Shown here piece after piece: positions 1 to 8,467 of a stretch of DNA of 20,991 nucleotides. The position numbers and the translations under genes are program-made. Numbering within the stretch: the stretch's first letter is position 1; each line of letters starts with the position of its first letter. The notes beneath the pieces were generated by a model. It did not search any database, had not been told where the DNA came from, and saw only the letters and a program-made list of their open reading frames with translations. Source of the DNA: a virus; IMG/VR virus record IMGVR_UViG_3300049222_000070, positions 1 to 20,991 of that record; one strand, given 5' to 3'.

Positions 1-3000
1 GCCTAGAAAACCTAGCAGCATAGTCGCCATCAGCAGTCCCTCTGACCTCTCCATTAGATCGTAAGGCAATACCTGCTGTACCTGTTGCTATGGTAGTCTT
101 ACCCACCAGCAAGTTACCGCTGCTGTCAATGCGCATGCGTGTCGCTGACGCACTGTAGTCATGAAACCTTAGTTCTGAACCACCGTTCTGTATGCCGTAT
201 ATTTTAGACGTATTTGTGTTGTTAAAAACTACCCCAATATTACTACTGGCTCCAGAACCTTGGATGTTTAACATGTTTGCGTCAGTAACTGTAGTGCCGC
301 CAATCGCTACCCGACCGCTGCTGTCGATGCGCATGGCTTCTGACCAAGAGATTGCAGCATTAGCAGAACCAGAGGCAGCATATCTCCAAATATGTTCACC
401 ATTTGCTTGTATATATTGAGTGGCTTCGTCTGTATTAATGTACTCCCAACGACTGTTTCCACTGTCTCTATAGACATTGTTGCCCACGTAGACACCAGCG
501 CCCACACCTGTGCTATCTACATTAAGTGTAAGATTTCCACCAATTTGTAATGTATCAAAGCCAGACTGTATTGAATTAGGAACACAACCAATCCCTACAT
601 TACCGATGCTGTCGATGCGCATGCGTTCTGAGCCGTTAGTTCCAATACTCATACTGTTGTCAGCGTGGTTATAAGTTATGCTTCCTGCATAAGTAGAGGC
701 TCCAGAAGTGCCATCTGCAAAGTACATTGCACCAGAGTTAGATGAGCCACTGTAGACTGTGATACCTTTCGTGCCAGAGCCAGAACCCACGACTAAGTTA
801 CGTGCATTAACATTAAGAGAACTAGGCGAAGTCGTCCCAATACCAACATTGCCTCCGTCAGCTTGTATGCCTATGTCATAAGCATTGTTGTTATTTGCAT
901 TTGCTCCTTGGATGTTAAGAGCACCACCTGTTGTTGTGCCTATTTTTAGCTCAAGGCTGTCTGCGGTATTTTGAAATGTGGCAACATACTGAGAAGTTGT
1001 CCCGTGGGAAACGTCTAGCTTTAAGTCAGGCGAACTCGTGCCAATACCAACCGATCCTGACGATGTGATGCGCATATGTTCCTGATATGCAGCACCATTC
1101 CAACGACTAAAGCCAAGAGATGCGTCTGTATTAGCGTGGATCATCTGCGTATCTGTAACAGTGCCATCGGCCTGTAGTTTCAATTGTGCTTGACTTCCAG
1201 ATGGAGCATTAATGCGAATTGTTGGAGTGCCTGATGACTTTTCAACTACGAATGTTTCACCACCTGTTGAGGTTGTGCCAATCCCCAGCGCCTCAGCACT
1301 ACTGTCCCAGAAAAACTTTGGCGTGGTGCCTGTGTCCTCAAAAAAGCTGATATCGCCGTTTGTAGCTATGGTTAATTTTTTAGTTCCTTGTGCAGAGTTA
1401 TAATGGTTTCTAAAAACTAAGTCACCTACACCACCACTTGAACGAACTGCACCTAAAGAAAACCCATAATTTGTATTATCACTTGTTGCAAAACTCATTC
1501 CCACAAAACCAGTAGTGTCTACTGAGTTAGTTGCCTTTAGAGCAAGATGTGGGTCAGTAAATGCGGCTGACGAACCATTGGTCATATTCTTAGATACAGA
1601 TGAATTGCCTTCCACAGTCAGCCCATCGCTGGTCAAAGTCCCAGTGATATCCAGATTACCCGTCATGCTGTCGCCAGCTACTTCAACGTAACGAGCATCT
1701 GACTGCAGTTTAGTATAGTGATCTGAGACTACAAATGTACCATAAGCTACAATGTCTACTACGTCACTGACTGCAGCCCCTGTGGTAAGCGTAATGCTTG
1801 TACCATTGGTAGCAGTAAAGTCTGTACCAGAGATAAGTTTAACACCATTAAGATATACATCTACATAGCCTGTATCATAGGTAGCAGCAAAGACTGTCTG
1901 ACCTGCAGTGGCAGTGTAAGTAATACGATCAGATGTACCATTGACAGCAGAACCAGCAGACTGCCACCCACTAGAACCATATACGTTCATAATGTTAGTT
2001 GTACTATTGAAGTACAAAGCACCAATAACAAGTGCATCACCATCATTATCTACTGTAGGTGCAGAACTCTTAGCACCAAGGTAGCGGTCATCAAAGTCAT
2101 CATATGATGCTGCAGCACTGCTGGCACTTGATGCGGCGGCTGTAGCAGAGTTACCTGCGTTAGTCTCGCTTGTAGCTGCGTTAGATGCAGATGTAGCAGC
2201 GGCTGCGGCACTGGCAGCGGCAGATGTACTGCTACCTGTAATTGTATCTACATACGTTTTAGTAACGGCATCGTTAGCATCAGTAGGAGCAGCTAAGCCA
2301 GTTACTTTGTTGGAACCCATTGCAAGGTTACCGGACATAGTATCACCAGATTTGGCTACACGAGTATCCCGCTGAGTATCTGTGTAAGCTTTAGTTGCTA
2401 CGTCTTGTGCCGCTGTAGGATCACCTGCACCAGTGATCTTATTAGTGGACATGGCAATAGCACCTGTCATTGTACCACCAGCAAGAGGTAGCTTAGTGGC
2501 AATGCTGTTAGTTACTGTAGTAGCAAAGTCAGGGTCATCACCCAAAGCTGCAGCAAGTTCGTTAAGAGTATCAAGTGTACCCGGTGCTGAGTCTACAAGG
2601 TTAGATACCTGTGTGTCTACATAGCCCTTAGTAGCTGCATCATTTGTATTGGTAGGTGAGGTAAGGTTGGTGATGGTAGCAGTTGTGCCAGCATTCATGT
2701 TCAGTGTGCCATCAATGGTCACGTTGTTGAATGTGGATGTACCAGCGGAAGTTACATTACCTGTGAGATCACCAGTGACATTGCCTGTTACTGCACCTGT
2801 CACGTTCCCTGTGACATTACCTGTTACGTTACCTGTCAGGTTAGCTGTAACACCACCAGAGGCAGTTACTGTAGTAAAGGCACCAGTAGTTGCAGAGCTT
2901 GCACCGATAGTGGTTCCGTCAATAGTACCGCCATTAATATCCGCTGTAGCTAGTGTAGCTTGGCCAGAGGTAGACAGTGTAGTGAAGCTACCAGCGGCAG

Positions 3001-3865
3001 TACCTACAGCGCCGATTACAGTACCGTCAATGTTACCACCGTTGATGTCTACAGTATTAAGTGTAGCTTGGCCTGTGGACTGCAGTGTCGTGAACTTACC
3101 AGTAGTGTGGCTAGTAGCACCAATAGTAGTACCATCAATAGTACCACCGTTAATATCTGCAGTAGTTGCAGTCAGGCTGGTGTTAGCGTTAAGGGTAGTG
3201 AATGTACCAGCAACAGGTGTAGCTGAACCAATGACTGAGTTATCAATAGTACCAGAGTTAATGTCACCAGATGTAATAACTGTTGTACCTGTGGCAGAAA
3301 GGTCAACTGCATCAAGATCAGAGAAGGTAGAAGTACCAGTTGATGTAACATCACCAGTCAAGTTACCTGTAACATTACCCGTTACGTTACCTGTCAAGTT
3401 ACCTGTAATATTAGCTACGACACCAGCAGGAGCAGTAATAACACCAGTTACGTTAAGTGTACCAGCTACTGTAGCATTTTCATGTACAGCTAATGTGTCA
3501 ATATAACCTACACCGTCAATGTACAAGTCTTTAAACTCAGCACCTGTAGCACCAAGGTCAATGTCGTTATCTGTGATAGGGCGGATAACACCATCACGTA
3601 CACTGATCTGTTCTACAGGCACACCAGATACTTCAACGTAGAAGTCTACAGTGTTTGTACCTGTATTTACCTGTACCTTATTCTTAGCATCTAGGTCAGC
3701 GATCAGAGGTACATATTCACCTTCACCTGTTGTACCGTCATGCTTGTGACCACCTGTCGCAGCAAAGGCATCACGCAGAGCGTTATACTCAGCGTTAATT
3801 GGGGCAGCACGTACCGTTGCTGTAGGGATGATGTCTGCTGTAGATTGTCTTGTGTAACCTGCCAC
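1..3865 (-). CDS. Long repeat-rich tail fibre protein (C-terminus cut by window edge)
   Basis: The frame is open from a GTG at 3865 to the left edge, at least 1288 codons. The GTG has a GGAG ribosome site 7 nt upstream, embedded in the end of the preceding gene, and no better ATG exists. The N-terminus (AGYTRQSTADIIPTATVRA, then INAEYNALRDAF) looks like a virion-attachment domain. It is followed by a four-unit 36-residue repeat, two blocks of 4-residue (N/D)(L/V)TG repeats, three ATKxYVDT segments typical of trimeric fibres, an Ala/Ser-rich stretch resembling lambda Stf-type fibre repeats (about 2095-2235), a DRYLG-to-GVKL module, and a distal half with repeated GNVGIGT-like and MRIDSSG motifs. 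It directly follows the nozzle-like gene, which fits a host-recognition fibre. The receptor-binding tip and any chaperone domain lie outside the window. Function is inferred from composition and context. Confidence 0.88.
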   Translation of the reverse strand, partial: MAGYTRQSTADIIPTATVRAAPINAEYNALRDAFAATGGHKHDGTTGEGEYVPLIADLDAKNKVQVNTGTNTVDFYVEVSGVPVEQISVRDGVIRPITDNDIDLGATGAEFKDLYIDGVGYIDTLAVHENATVAGTLNVTGVITAPAGVVANITGNLTGNVTGNVTGNLTGDVTSTGTSTFSDLDAVDLSATGTTVITSGDINSGTIDNSVIGSATPVAGTFTTLNANTSLTATTADINGGTIDGTTIGATSHTTGKFTTLQSTGQATLNTVDINGGNIDGTVIGAVGTAAGSFTTLSTSGQATLATADINGGTIDGTTIGASSATTGAFTTVTASGGVTANLTGNVTGNVTGNVTGAVTGNVTGDLTGNVTSAGTSTFNNVTIDGTLNMNAGTTATITNLTSPTNTNDAATKGYVDTQVSNLVDSAPGTLDTLNELAAALGDDPDFATTVTNSIATKLPLAGGTMTGAIAMSTNKITGAGDPTAAQDVATKAYTDTQRDTRVAKSGDTMSGNLAMGSNKVTGLAAPTDANDAVTKTYVDTITGSSTSAAASAAAAATSASNAATSETNAGNSATAAASSASSAAASYDDFDDRYLGAKSSAPTVDNDGDALVIGALYFNSTTNIMNVYGSSGWQSAGSAVNGTSDRITYTATAGQTVFAATYDTGYVDVYLNGVKLISGTDFTATNGTSITLTTGAAVSDVVDIVAYGTFVVSDHYTKLQSDARYVEVAGDSMTGNLDITGTLTSDGLTVEGNSSVSKNMTNGSSAAFTDPHLALKATNSVDTTGFVGMSFATSDNTNYGFSLGAVRSSGGVGDLVFRNHYNSAQGTKKLTIATNGDISFFEDTGTTPKFFWDSSAEALGIGTTSTGGETFVVEKSSGTPTIRINAPSGSQAQLKLQADGTVTDTQMIHANTDASLGFSRWNGAAYQEHMRITSSGSVGIGTSSPDLKLDVSHGTTSQYVATFQNTADSLELKIGTTTGGALNIQGANANNNNAYDIGIQADGGNVGIGTTSPSSLNVNARNLVVGSGSGTKGITVYSGSSNSGAMYFADGTSGASTYAGSITYNHADNSMSIGTNGSERMRIDSIGNVGIGCVPNSIQSGFDTLQIGGNLTLNVDSTGVGAGVYVGNNVYRDSGNSRWEYINTDEATQYIQANGEHIWRYAASGSANAAISWSEAMRIDSSGRVAIGGTTVTDANMLNIQGSGASSNIGVVFNNTNTSKIYGIQNGGSELRFHDYSASATRMRIDSSGNLLVGKTTIATGTAGIALRSNGEVRGTADGDYAARFSR
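2759..2842 (-). repeat. Seven 12-nt units coding (N/A/D)(L/V)TG in the tail fibre
   Basis: Seven four-residue units run without interruption (NLTG, three NVTG, AVTG, NVTG, DLTG), followed by NVT. Compared with the five-unit block at 3353-3412, the copy number differs by two, as expected from slippage or unequal recombination. Confidence 0.8.
2852..3265 (-). repeat. Four 108-nt (36-residue) tandem units in the tail fibre
   Basis: The motif DIN(S/G)G(T/N)ID recurs with its Asp codon starting at 3265, 3157, 3049 and 2941, an exact 108-nt period. Each unit continues with a xIGA..xxxG.FTTL segment. Such units probably form successive turns of a trimeric beta shaft. The units have diverged in sequence but not in length, so insertions and deletions seem to be selected against. 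Confidence 0.85.
3353..3412 (-). repeat. Five 12-nt units coding (N)(I/L/V)TG in the tail fibre
   Basis: Five successive four-residue units (NITG, NLTG, NVTG, NVTG, NLTG) are followed by DVT and the phrase STGTSTF. The same phrase (SAGTSTF) follows the second block at about 2759-2842, so the two blocks look like copies of one module. Confidence 0.8.
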
Positions 3866-3868
3866 GGT

Positions 3869-5407
3869 TTATCTCCTGTCTGCTATGCCATACGTAATGG
3901 TAATAGCTTGAATAGTATGGCTTGCACTTTGATTATTAGTAACGTAGCTAATAGAAACAGAGTTGCCAGAACCAGATACATTAGTTAGTTTTTTAGGTGA
4001 AGGGTTACCGTCATAAATATCACCAGCGCCATAAATAGCTGTACCATATAATGCCGCTGCCCCTTCAGTAGAAAAATCATAAGTTGATGGGTTGTTAGTG
4101 TTTACGTCATCATAGTCGTATGATACACCTACAAAGACTTCCGTTGTACCTTCTGAACGTAGATATGTATGTAACGACAAAATACTTTTGCGTACTTCTG
4201 GGTCTTCCATGTAGTAGTAAGGAGTTTGATACAAGCTAAAAATATCTTCGTTATTAAAAGACTGACCTTTTTCTTGACGAAATACTTTACCGGAACCATC
4301 TCCGTGAATAACGTGTTCAAACTGACCTATGTACCCAGACGCAACACAGTTAGCTTCAATACCAATAAGCTGACTGTATTCAAAAATACTTTGTTTGTTT
4401 GCTGATTTACGAATAGCTCCAATTAGGGATAGAGAACTTTCGTTCTTAAAGAAAAATCTAAACTGTGATTTCTTTCTAATAACTACAATACTAACATCTA
4501 CAATGTCTTCTGACAAGTAATAGTTATCAAAGATGTCTTGTATTTCTTTAGATACTGGAGCAAGCTCAACGTCACCAATCCTGTCAGTACCAGAAATAGG
4601 ACGAATACCGTCCGGCCCTAAAAACAAAAGATCACCACCAAATTCTACTACAGAGTCAGGGGCAACACAACCTAAGTTAGATGTAACACTTTGTAGTTGA
4701 AAGTTTGCTAGATTATTACCTACAAGTTTTTTAATATTGTTTGGCCCAAAAACATACAGTTCATTACGAAACTTTTTAATGGCTGTAATATTATAACCTA
4801 CATTTATAACACCTGCACCATTAGCGGGACTAAAATCTACAGCATTTAAAGGAGCACTAAAGTGTAAGTTGTATGGGTCACTAGAATCACCTGCTAAAAA
4901 TATATGAGAAGCAAACTCTTCTGCAAACTTAGGATTATTAGGAGCATTTGCGTGGGTAATCTGAGTGTAGGTAGTACCATTGTAAGTAGATGCAGGATTT
5001 TGTCCGTCTGTAAGAAGCATAACCTCACCAGACCAGTTGTAATTAACAAACCGCACACGACTTACGTTTGTCATGTTAGGTGAACCCGAAGTAGTTACAG
5101 TATCCCAACTATCTGTACTGTCATTCCATTTGTGTAGATAGTTGTTTCCAGATGAAGGTTTTCTACAAGCAAAAATACCATCACTAATGTTACCATTTAC
5201 ATTTACACCTAAGACAGCACCTGCACCGGGAACAGTTCCATAGTCGTTTTGAAACCCACTAATACGCCTGTATCCACCAGAAAGCGCAGGTTCGTAATTA
5301 ATCATACGAATTGCACTACCACTCAATGCGGATGCCTGTGTGATAGGGTCTACATTAGTAACCAAACCACCAGCGCAAACAGTAATGTTCGTTCTGAGAT
5401 TATCCAT
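3869..5407 (-). CDS. Tail nozzle-like structural protein
   Basis: A 512-residue protein beginning MDNLRTNITVCAGGLVTNVDP. It is rich in Gly, Asn, Ser and Tyr, with many short beta-strand-like segments (for example FRNELYVFGPNNIKKL and GGDLLFLGPDGIRPISG) that look like propeller blades. There is no membrane segment and no signal peptide. Its size and its place after the adaptor gene and before the fibre gene match the nozzle of short-tailed phages, such as P22 gp10-like or tail tubular protein B-like proteins. Its ATG follows the adaptor stop directly (TAGATG). Its own stop overlaps the ribosome site of the fibre gene, so the three genes are probably translated together. The nozzle role is inferred from context and fold type, not from a catalytic motif. 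Confidence 0.72.
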   Translation of the reverse strand: MDNLRTNITVCAGGLVTNVDPITQASALSGSAIRMINYEPALSGGYRRISGFQNDYGTVPGAGAVLGVNVNGNISDGIFACRKPSSGNNYLHKWNDSTDSWDTVTTSGSPNMTNVSRVRFVNYNWSGEVMLLTDGQNPASTYNGTTYTQITHANAPNNPKFAEEFASHIFLAGDSSDPYNLHFSAPLNAVDFSPANGAGVINVGYNITAIKKFRNELYVFGPNNIKKLVGNNLANFQLQSVTSNLGCVAPDSVVEFGGDLLFLGPDGIRPISGTDRIGDVELAPVSKEIQDIFDNYYLSEDIVDVSIVVIRKKSQFRFFFKNESSLSLIGAIRKSANKQSIFEYSQLIGIEANCVASGYIGQFEHVIHGDGSGKVFRQEKGQSFNNEDIFSLYQTPYYYMEDPEVRKSILSLHTYLRSEGTTEVFVGVSYDYDDVNTNNPSTYDFSTEGAAALYGTAIYGAGDIYDGNPSPKKLTNVSGSGNSVSISYVTNNQSASHTIQAITITYGIADRR

Positions 5408-6127
5408 CTAGAATGTACTTTTAATAGAACCACCAAAGCCAATGCTTTGTGTAATTGCAGTAGAGTATAGTTGTGAACTTGGGCTATCTACAATAAGACG
5501 CCGCATAGACTTAATACCAGTATTAAACTTTTGTTGATGCAAAGCTGCAGACTGTTCATTAGAACGGAAACGCATCATATACATCATAGCACCATCAATA
5601 ATTACATGTTTAAAACGTGCGGGAATAACACAAACATCCTCTGCCAGTACTAAGTCTTCTGGGTATTTCCAGTAACGATATTCTACCGTGTAAGCTTTAT
5701 CTGGTACTGGCGTTACACCAAACTTTTCTTCTTGTGTTTTGTACGTATGTGTAGGAATACCGTAACCACCTGCGCCACTAGTATCATCCGTAGCACGGTA
5801 TGCACGTAAGTATATTTCATAAGTAACGGCAGGAAGTACAGTAGGGTCACTACCCTCCAAAGGTTTAAGATAAAAAGTTTCCCAGTCAGCTTTAGAATAA
5901 TCACTTGGAAAATCATAGACACCTACACCAGCAGTTAGTTGCTGATTGTACGTAACTAATGTAAAAGGCCACTCTTGTGCCTCTTGCAATATCTCACGTA
6001 CTGAAGAATTAATTGCATCTTTAGCTATAGATTGTACATTACGAACACTATCAAAGTCAGTAGCATTGATAGTTACTTCGTTTAATCTACGAAGCAGTTC
6101 ATTTACAAGAGTAATGTATGTAGCCAT
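5408..6127 (-). CDS. Head-tail adaptor (tail tubular protein A-like)
   Basis: A 239-residue protein starting MATYITLVNELLRRLNEV. The N-terminal half is helical (LVNELLRRLNE, then VQSIAKDAINSSVREILQEAQEW), followed by beta segments (TLVTYNQQLTAGVGVYDFP and YTVEYRYWKYPEDLVL) and a final helical stretch (FKHVIIDGAMMYMMRFRSNEQSA). This order is usual for adaptor proteins that sit beneath the portal in podoviruses. The reading frame extends upstream to 6361, but that part overlaps the capsid gene and reads as shadow. The ATG at 6127 gives the expected family N-terminus. Unusually, it is preceded by ACACACACA instead of a clear Shine-Dalgarno sequence. The gene lies between the major capsid and nozzle-like genes, consistent with tail assembly. 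Confidence 0.72.
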   Translation of the reverse strand: MATYITLVNELLRRLNEVTINATDFDSVRNVQSIAKDAINSSVREILQEAQEWPFTLVTYNQQLTAGVGVYDFPSDYSKADWETFYLKPLEGSDPTVLPAVTYEIYLRAYRATDDTSGAGGYGIPTHTYKTQEEKFGVTPVPDKAYTVEYRYWKYPEDLVLAEDVCVIPARFKHVIIDGAMMYMMRFRSNEQSAALHQQKFNTGIKSMRRLIVDSPSSQLYSTAITQSIGFGGSIKSTF

Positions 6128-6160
6128 TGTGTGTGTTTGCCAATCTATAAATACAGGTAA

Positions 6161-6183
6161 GGGGCCAGCATGTAGCCAGCCCC
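6161..6183 (-). terminator. GC-rich hairpin after the capsid gene (leaky terminator or RNA stabiliser)
   Basis: Nine paired positions (two of them G-U in the RNA) enclose a 5-nt loop: arms GGGGCTGGC and GCTGGCCCC. It starts 11 nt after the capsid stop. No run of T follows, so it is not a classical intrinsic terminator. It could protect the capsid mRNA 3' end or lower expression of the tail genes. Confidence 0.5.
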
Positions 6184-6194
6184 ACCTATTTTGT

Positions 6195-7265
6195 TTAAGC
6201 CAAGTTGTACTTAGCTGTGACAAGACCTTCTGGGCGCAAAATCTTGCGACCATATAGGTGCATACCACGAACAATATCAGCAAAGCTGTCTGGATCACGG
6301 TATGTTTCGGTTTTGTTGATCTGCTCTGCAGTTGCAACAGATGAATCATGTCCAGCAACAATCACACCGTAGTTAGTGTTTTGGTTTGCTGTACCTGTTG
6401 TTGATGCACCAGTTCCTACGGAAGGCAAGTTGTTTGAAACGTGTACACGGAAACCGTGGAAGTTATTCAACACCATACCATTCTGGAGACCTGCACCACC
6501 AAAGTCTGCGTTCAAAAGACGTGAATCTTCGTCACGGAGAACTTCCATCATTACAGGATCAACTACAATCCACCGCCCTTGTGTCGGTACGTTTTGCGCA
6601 TCCAACAAACGTGCCATACGTGCAACAAGCATTGCAGGTGAGACATAAGCAGTTGGAAGTGCAGTTGCACCGGGAAGACGTGCAGCAACTGGGATAGAGT
6701 GATCCGCAGCTGATGTAGTAGTAATGTTACCAAAAGAACTTTTGATCAGCTTGTTAGCCGCCAGCAATTCGTCAGAACCTGCAGCAGAGTCTGCTTTAGT
6801 ACCGTTCACTTGGTCATTTACTGCCCCTGCATTTGCGTGTAGTGCGGTCTGTTTGTAGCCAGACAAGTAACCAAGAACTTCTTGGTCATGCTGGTCAGCC
6901 AAACGGAAAGCTGCACGATCAGATGCAAGTGTTTGGAAATTGACATGAGAATGCGCTTCTTCGATGTCATCGACTTTAAAAGCAAAATAGTTAGCTTTAT
7001 CAACAACTAACGAGAAATCGTTATCTGTCAAGTCTTGCTGAGTGATAGTTGTACCACGAAGATACGCAGAGACCGAAATCTCAGGTTCTTTGATAATTTT
7101 TACAGTGTCACCCATGTTGGCGATTTCGCCAAAATAGTCGTTGTTAGTGATTGCGTCACAAACAGAGGCCTTGCGAAATGCAAGTTGCACCTGTTTGCTG
7201 TAAATAACAGGCGAGAAGTTGCCTGAGTTCAGGTTGGTATAACCCGAAGCTTTTCCGAATGCCAT
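6195..7265 (-). CDS. Major capsid protein
   Basis: A 356-residue protein beginning MAFGKASGYTNLNSGNFSPV. It contains segments typical of podovirus coat proteins: SPVIYSKQVQLAFRKASV near the start, then GDTVKIIKEPEISVSAYLRG, a helix-rich DRAAFRLADQHDQEVLGYL, a PTQGRWIVVDPVMMEVLRDE segment near the middle and a C-terminal YRDPDSFADIVRGMHLYGRK. An HK97-like fold is expected but cannot be proven here. The ATG is preceded by an excellent GGAG ribosome site. The gene has its own 262-nt leader with promoter and hairpins and is followed by a GC-rich hairpin, both consistent with very high expression. It lies next to the scaffold gene, the normal order in tailed phages. Confidence 0.9.
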   Translation of the reverse strand: MAFGKASGYTNLNSGNFSPVIYSKQVQLAFRKASVCDAITNNDYFGEIANMGDTVKIIKEPEISVSAYLRGTTITQQDLTDNDFSLVVDKANYFAFKVDDIEEAHSHVNFQTLASDRAAFRLADQHDQEVLGYLSGYKQTALHANAGAVNDQVNGTKADSAAGSDELLAANKLIKSSFGNITTTSAADHSIPVAARLPGATALPTAYVSPAMLVARMARLLDAQNVPTQGRWIVVDPVMMEVLRDEDSRLLNADFGGAGLQNGMVLNNFHGFRVHVSNNLPSVGTGASTTGTANQNTNYGVIVAGHDSSVATAEQINKTETYRDPDSFADIVRGMHLYGRKILRPEGLVTAKYNLA

Positions 7266-7350
7266 AATAATTCTCCTTTAGCATTTAGATTACAGATGCA
7301 AACTATTAATTACGTATGCGAAGGCTATGTGCTACTAGGGTGCGTTCTTT

Positions 7351-7370
7351 AGAAAGTTGGCCGACCTTCT
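7351..7370 (-). other. Hairpin in the capsid gene leader
   Basis: The leader RNA can form a 7-bp stem AGAAGGT/ACTTTCT (one G-U pair) around a CGGCCA loop. It lies about 85 nt upstream of the capsid start codon, between the larger 12-bp hairpin and the ribosome site. Its role is unknown. Confidence 0.4.
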
Positions 7371-7431
7371 ATTAAACGGGCCATGAGACATTAGGTTGTC
7401 CGATAGATGTTATTATTGTTTGCTGAGTTGT

Positions 7432-7481
7432 TAATAGTGTTGGGTAACCGTAGTTGATACCTAGCGGGGCCAACACTATTA
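7432..7481 (-). other. 12-bp perfect hairpin at the 5' end of the capsid leader
   Basis: The arms TAATAGTGTTGG and CCAACACTATTA are perfectly complementary over 12 bp with a 26-nt loop (7444-7469). The loop itself can form a short GGTA/TACC stem. The hairpin begins only a few nucleotides after the transcription start expected for the promoter at 7495-7522. No T tract follows, so it is more likely a 5' stabiliser or processing signal than a terminator. The 262-nt gap (7266-7527) has no convincing reading frame. Confidence 0.7.
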
Positions 7482-7494
7482 CATTGTACATATA

Positions 7495-7522
7495 GTTATA
7501 TCATAAATAACTAAGATGTCAA
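7495..7522 (-). promoter_or_regulatory. Sigma-70-like promoter for the major capsid gene
   Basis: A perfect -35 TTGACA (7517-7522) is separated by 16 nt from a -10 TATAAC (7495-7500, five of six consensus bases), reading toward the capsid gene. The -35 begins 5 nt after the scaffold stop codon. The -10 is embedded in a 13-mer, TATGATATAACTA, that also occurs in the promoter-like gap at 18307-18319. Confidence 0.65.
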
Positions 7523-7527
7523 TAGGT

Positions 7528-8409
7528 TTATCGGGCATTTCCCGACATATCGTACACAAATTTACCAGTACGAATAGATTCCATAATTTCTTCTGAAACT
7601 TTTTCGTATTCTTGTGCAGACATTTTATTTACTTGTGATTCAGAAAATACACCAACTTTACTTTCGGTTTCTGGTGCATTGTTTCCGCTGCGACTATTTA
7701 CAGAACGAGCGGCATCACGATTACTAGATGGCTTTTTAGCCTTAATACCCATGTCAGCTTTGTACAAGTCAATTGCACGTGCCGCTGAACGTGAGTCACT
7801 ATCATTTTCGTACAAGGCATCTTGTACCCATTTAGGCTGTTCTTCTACCCATTCATGGAACTGGTCGCTGTCTCTAATTTCACCAAAGTCAGGATGTGCC
7901 TGTAGTAATTCAACCTCTGCTTTTTTACGATTAGCATCAGCTTTCATTTCATCAATTTCTTTTACACGGCTTTCTAAACTTTCAGCTTGCTCCCGTGCCT
8001 TTTTAATTGCAATAGTTTCTACAATAGCGGCTACATCTGGGTACTGTTCTGCCCAAGCTTCAATGTCACTATCTGACTTAGGTAGTTTAATTTCTTGTTT
8101 AGTAGACTGTTCAAGCTGGCGTTCAAGTTGTTTAAACTTATCATCCCACGTTTTTTCTTTTTCTTGCATGTGGCGGCGAAGGTCACCGTAACGCTTCTTA
8201 AAACTTTTATCTTCTGCGTTTACAGGTTTTTCATCTTCTTCTTTGACTTCTTCCTGTTCACCGTTTTGTTCCGCAATAAGTTGGTCAAGCTCTTCTTGTT
8301 CTTGTTTACGGCGATCTTCATTAGAGTATTTACGATTTGCAAACGCTGCAACTTTAGGTGTTTCTACTTCACCTGTAATAGTAGTATCATTCATTTTTAG
8401 TTCTTTCAT
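7528..8409 (-). CDS. Capsid scaffold protein
   Basis: A 293-residue, highly charged protein (Glu, Lys, Gln, Asp rich) with no hydrophobic core, predicted mostly helical. A long coiled-coil-like stretch runs from about residue 60 to 165 (for example MQEKEKTWDDKFKQLERQLE, then AREQAESLESRVKEIDEM). A short conserved-looking C-terminal helix (SESQVNKMSAQEYEKVSEEI, then RTGKFVYD) resembles the coat-binding tail of scaffolding proteins. Position just before the major capsid gene strongly supports the role. The start could be ATG at 8409 or the in-frame ATG at 8394 (MNDTT). Neither has a strong ribosome site, so the first is kept. No protease domain is visible, so this is not a protease-scaffold fusion. 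Confidence 0.8.
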   Translation of the reverse strand: MKELKMNDTTITGEVETPKVAAFANRKYSNEDRRKQEQEELDQLIAEQNGEQEEVKEEDEKPVNAEDKSFKKRYGDLRRHMQEKEKTWDDKFKQLERQLEQSTKQEIKLPKSDSDIEAWAEQYPDVAAIVETIAIKKAREQAESLESRVKEIDEMKADANRKKAEVELLQAHPDFGEIRDSDQFHEWVEEQPKWVQDALYENDSDSRSAARAIDLYKADMGIKAKKPSSNRDAARSVNSRSGNNAPETESKVGVFSESQVNKMSAQEYEKVSEEIMESIRTGKFVYDMSGNAR

Positions 8410-8467
8410 ACTGGGGCCACCGTAGCCTGTGTTGGCAGGGGGATGAGTAGCCAGTCAAATTAGCGAA

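Noticed and set aside
2649-3506. 285-residue open frame on the plus strand
   Set aside because: It is the antisense shadow of the repeat-rich fibre gene: Val/Pro/Thr-rich low-complexity product, no start signals, and the minus strand carries a clear protein with structured repeats.
6128-6361. Extended N-terminus of the adaptor protein
   Set aside because: The extension runs through the capsid gene end and the hairpin and does not look like protein.
7266-7527. Possible tRNA or riboswitch in the capsid leader
   Set aside because: No cloverleaf or T-loop signature and no known riboswitch core could be found; only simple hairpins are visible.
7530-7544. TCGGG/CCCGA hairpin at the scaffold gene end as terminator
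   Set aside because: Only 5 bp, covers the stop codon and is followed by no T run; a good promoter begins just after.
7679-8191. 170-residue open frame on the plus strand
   Set aside because: It lies opposite the charged scaffold gene and is Ser/Leu/Cys-rich, as expected from antisense of Glu/Lys-rich codons.
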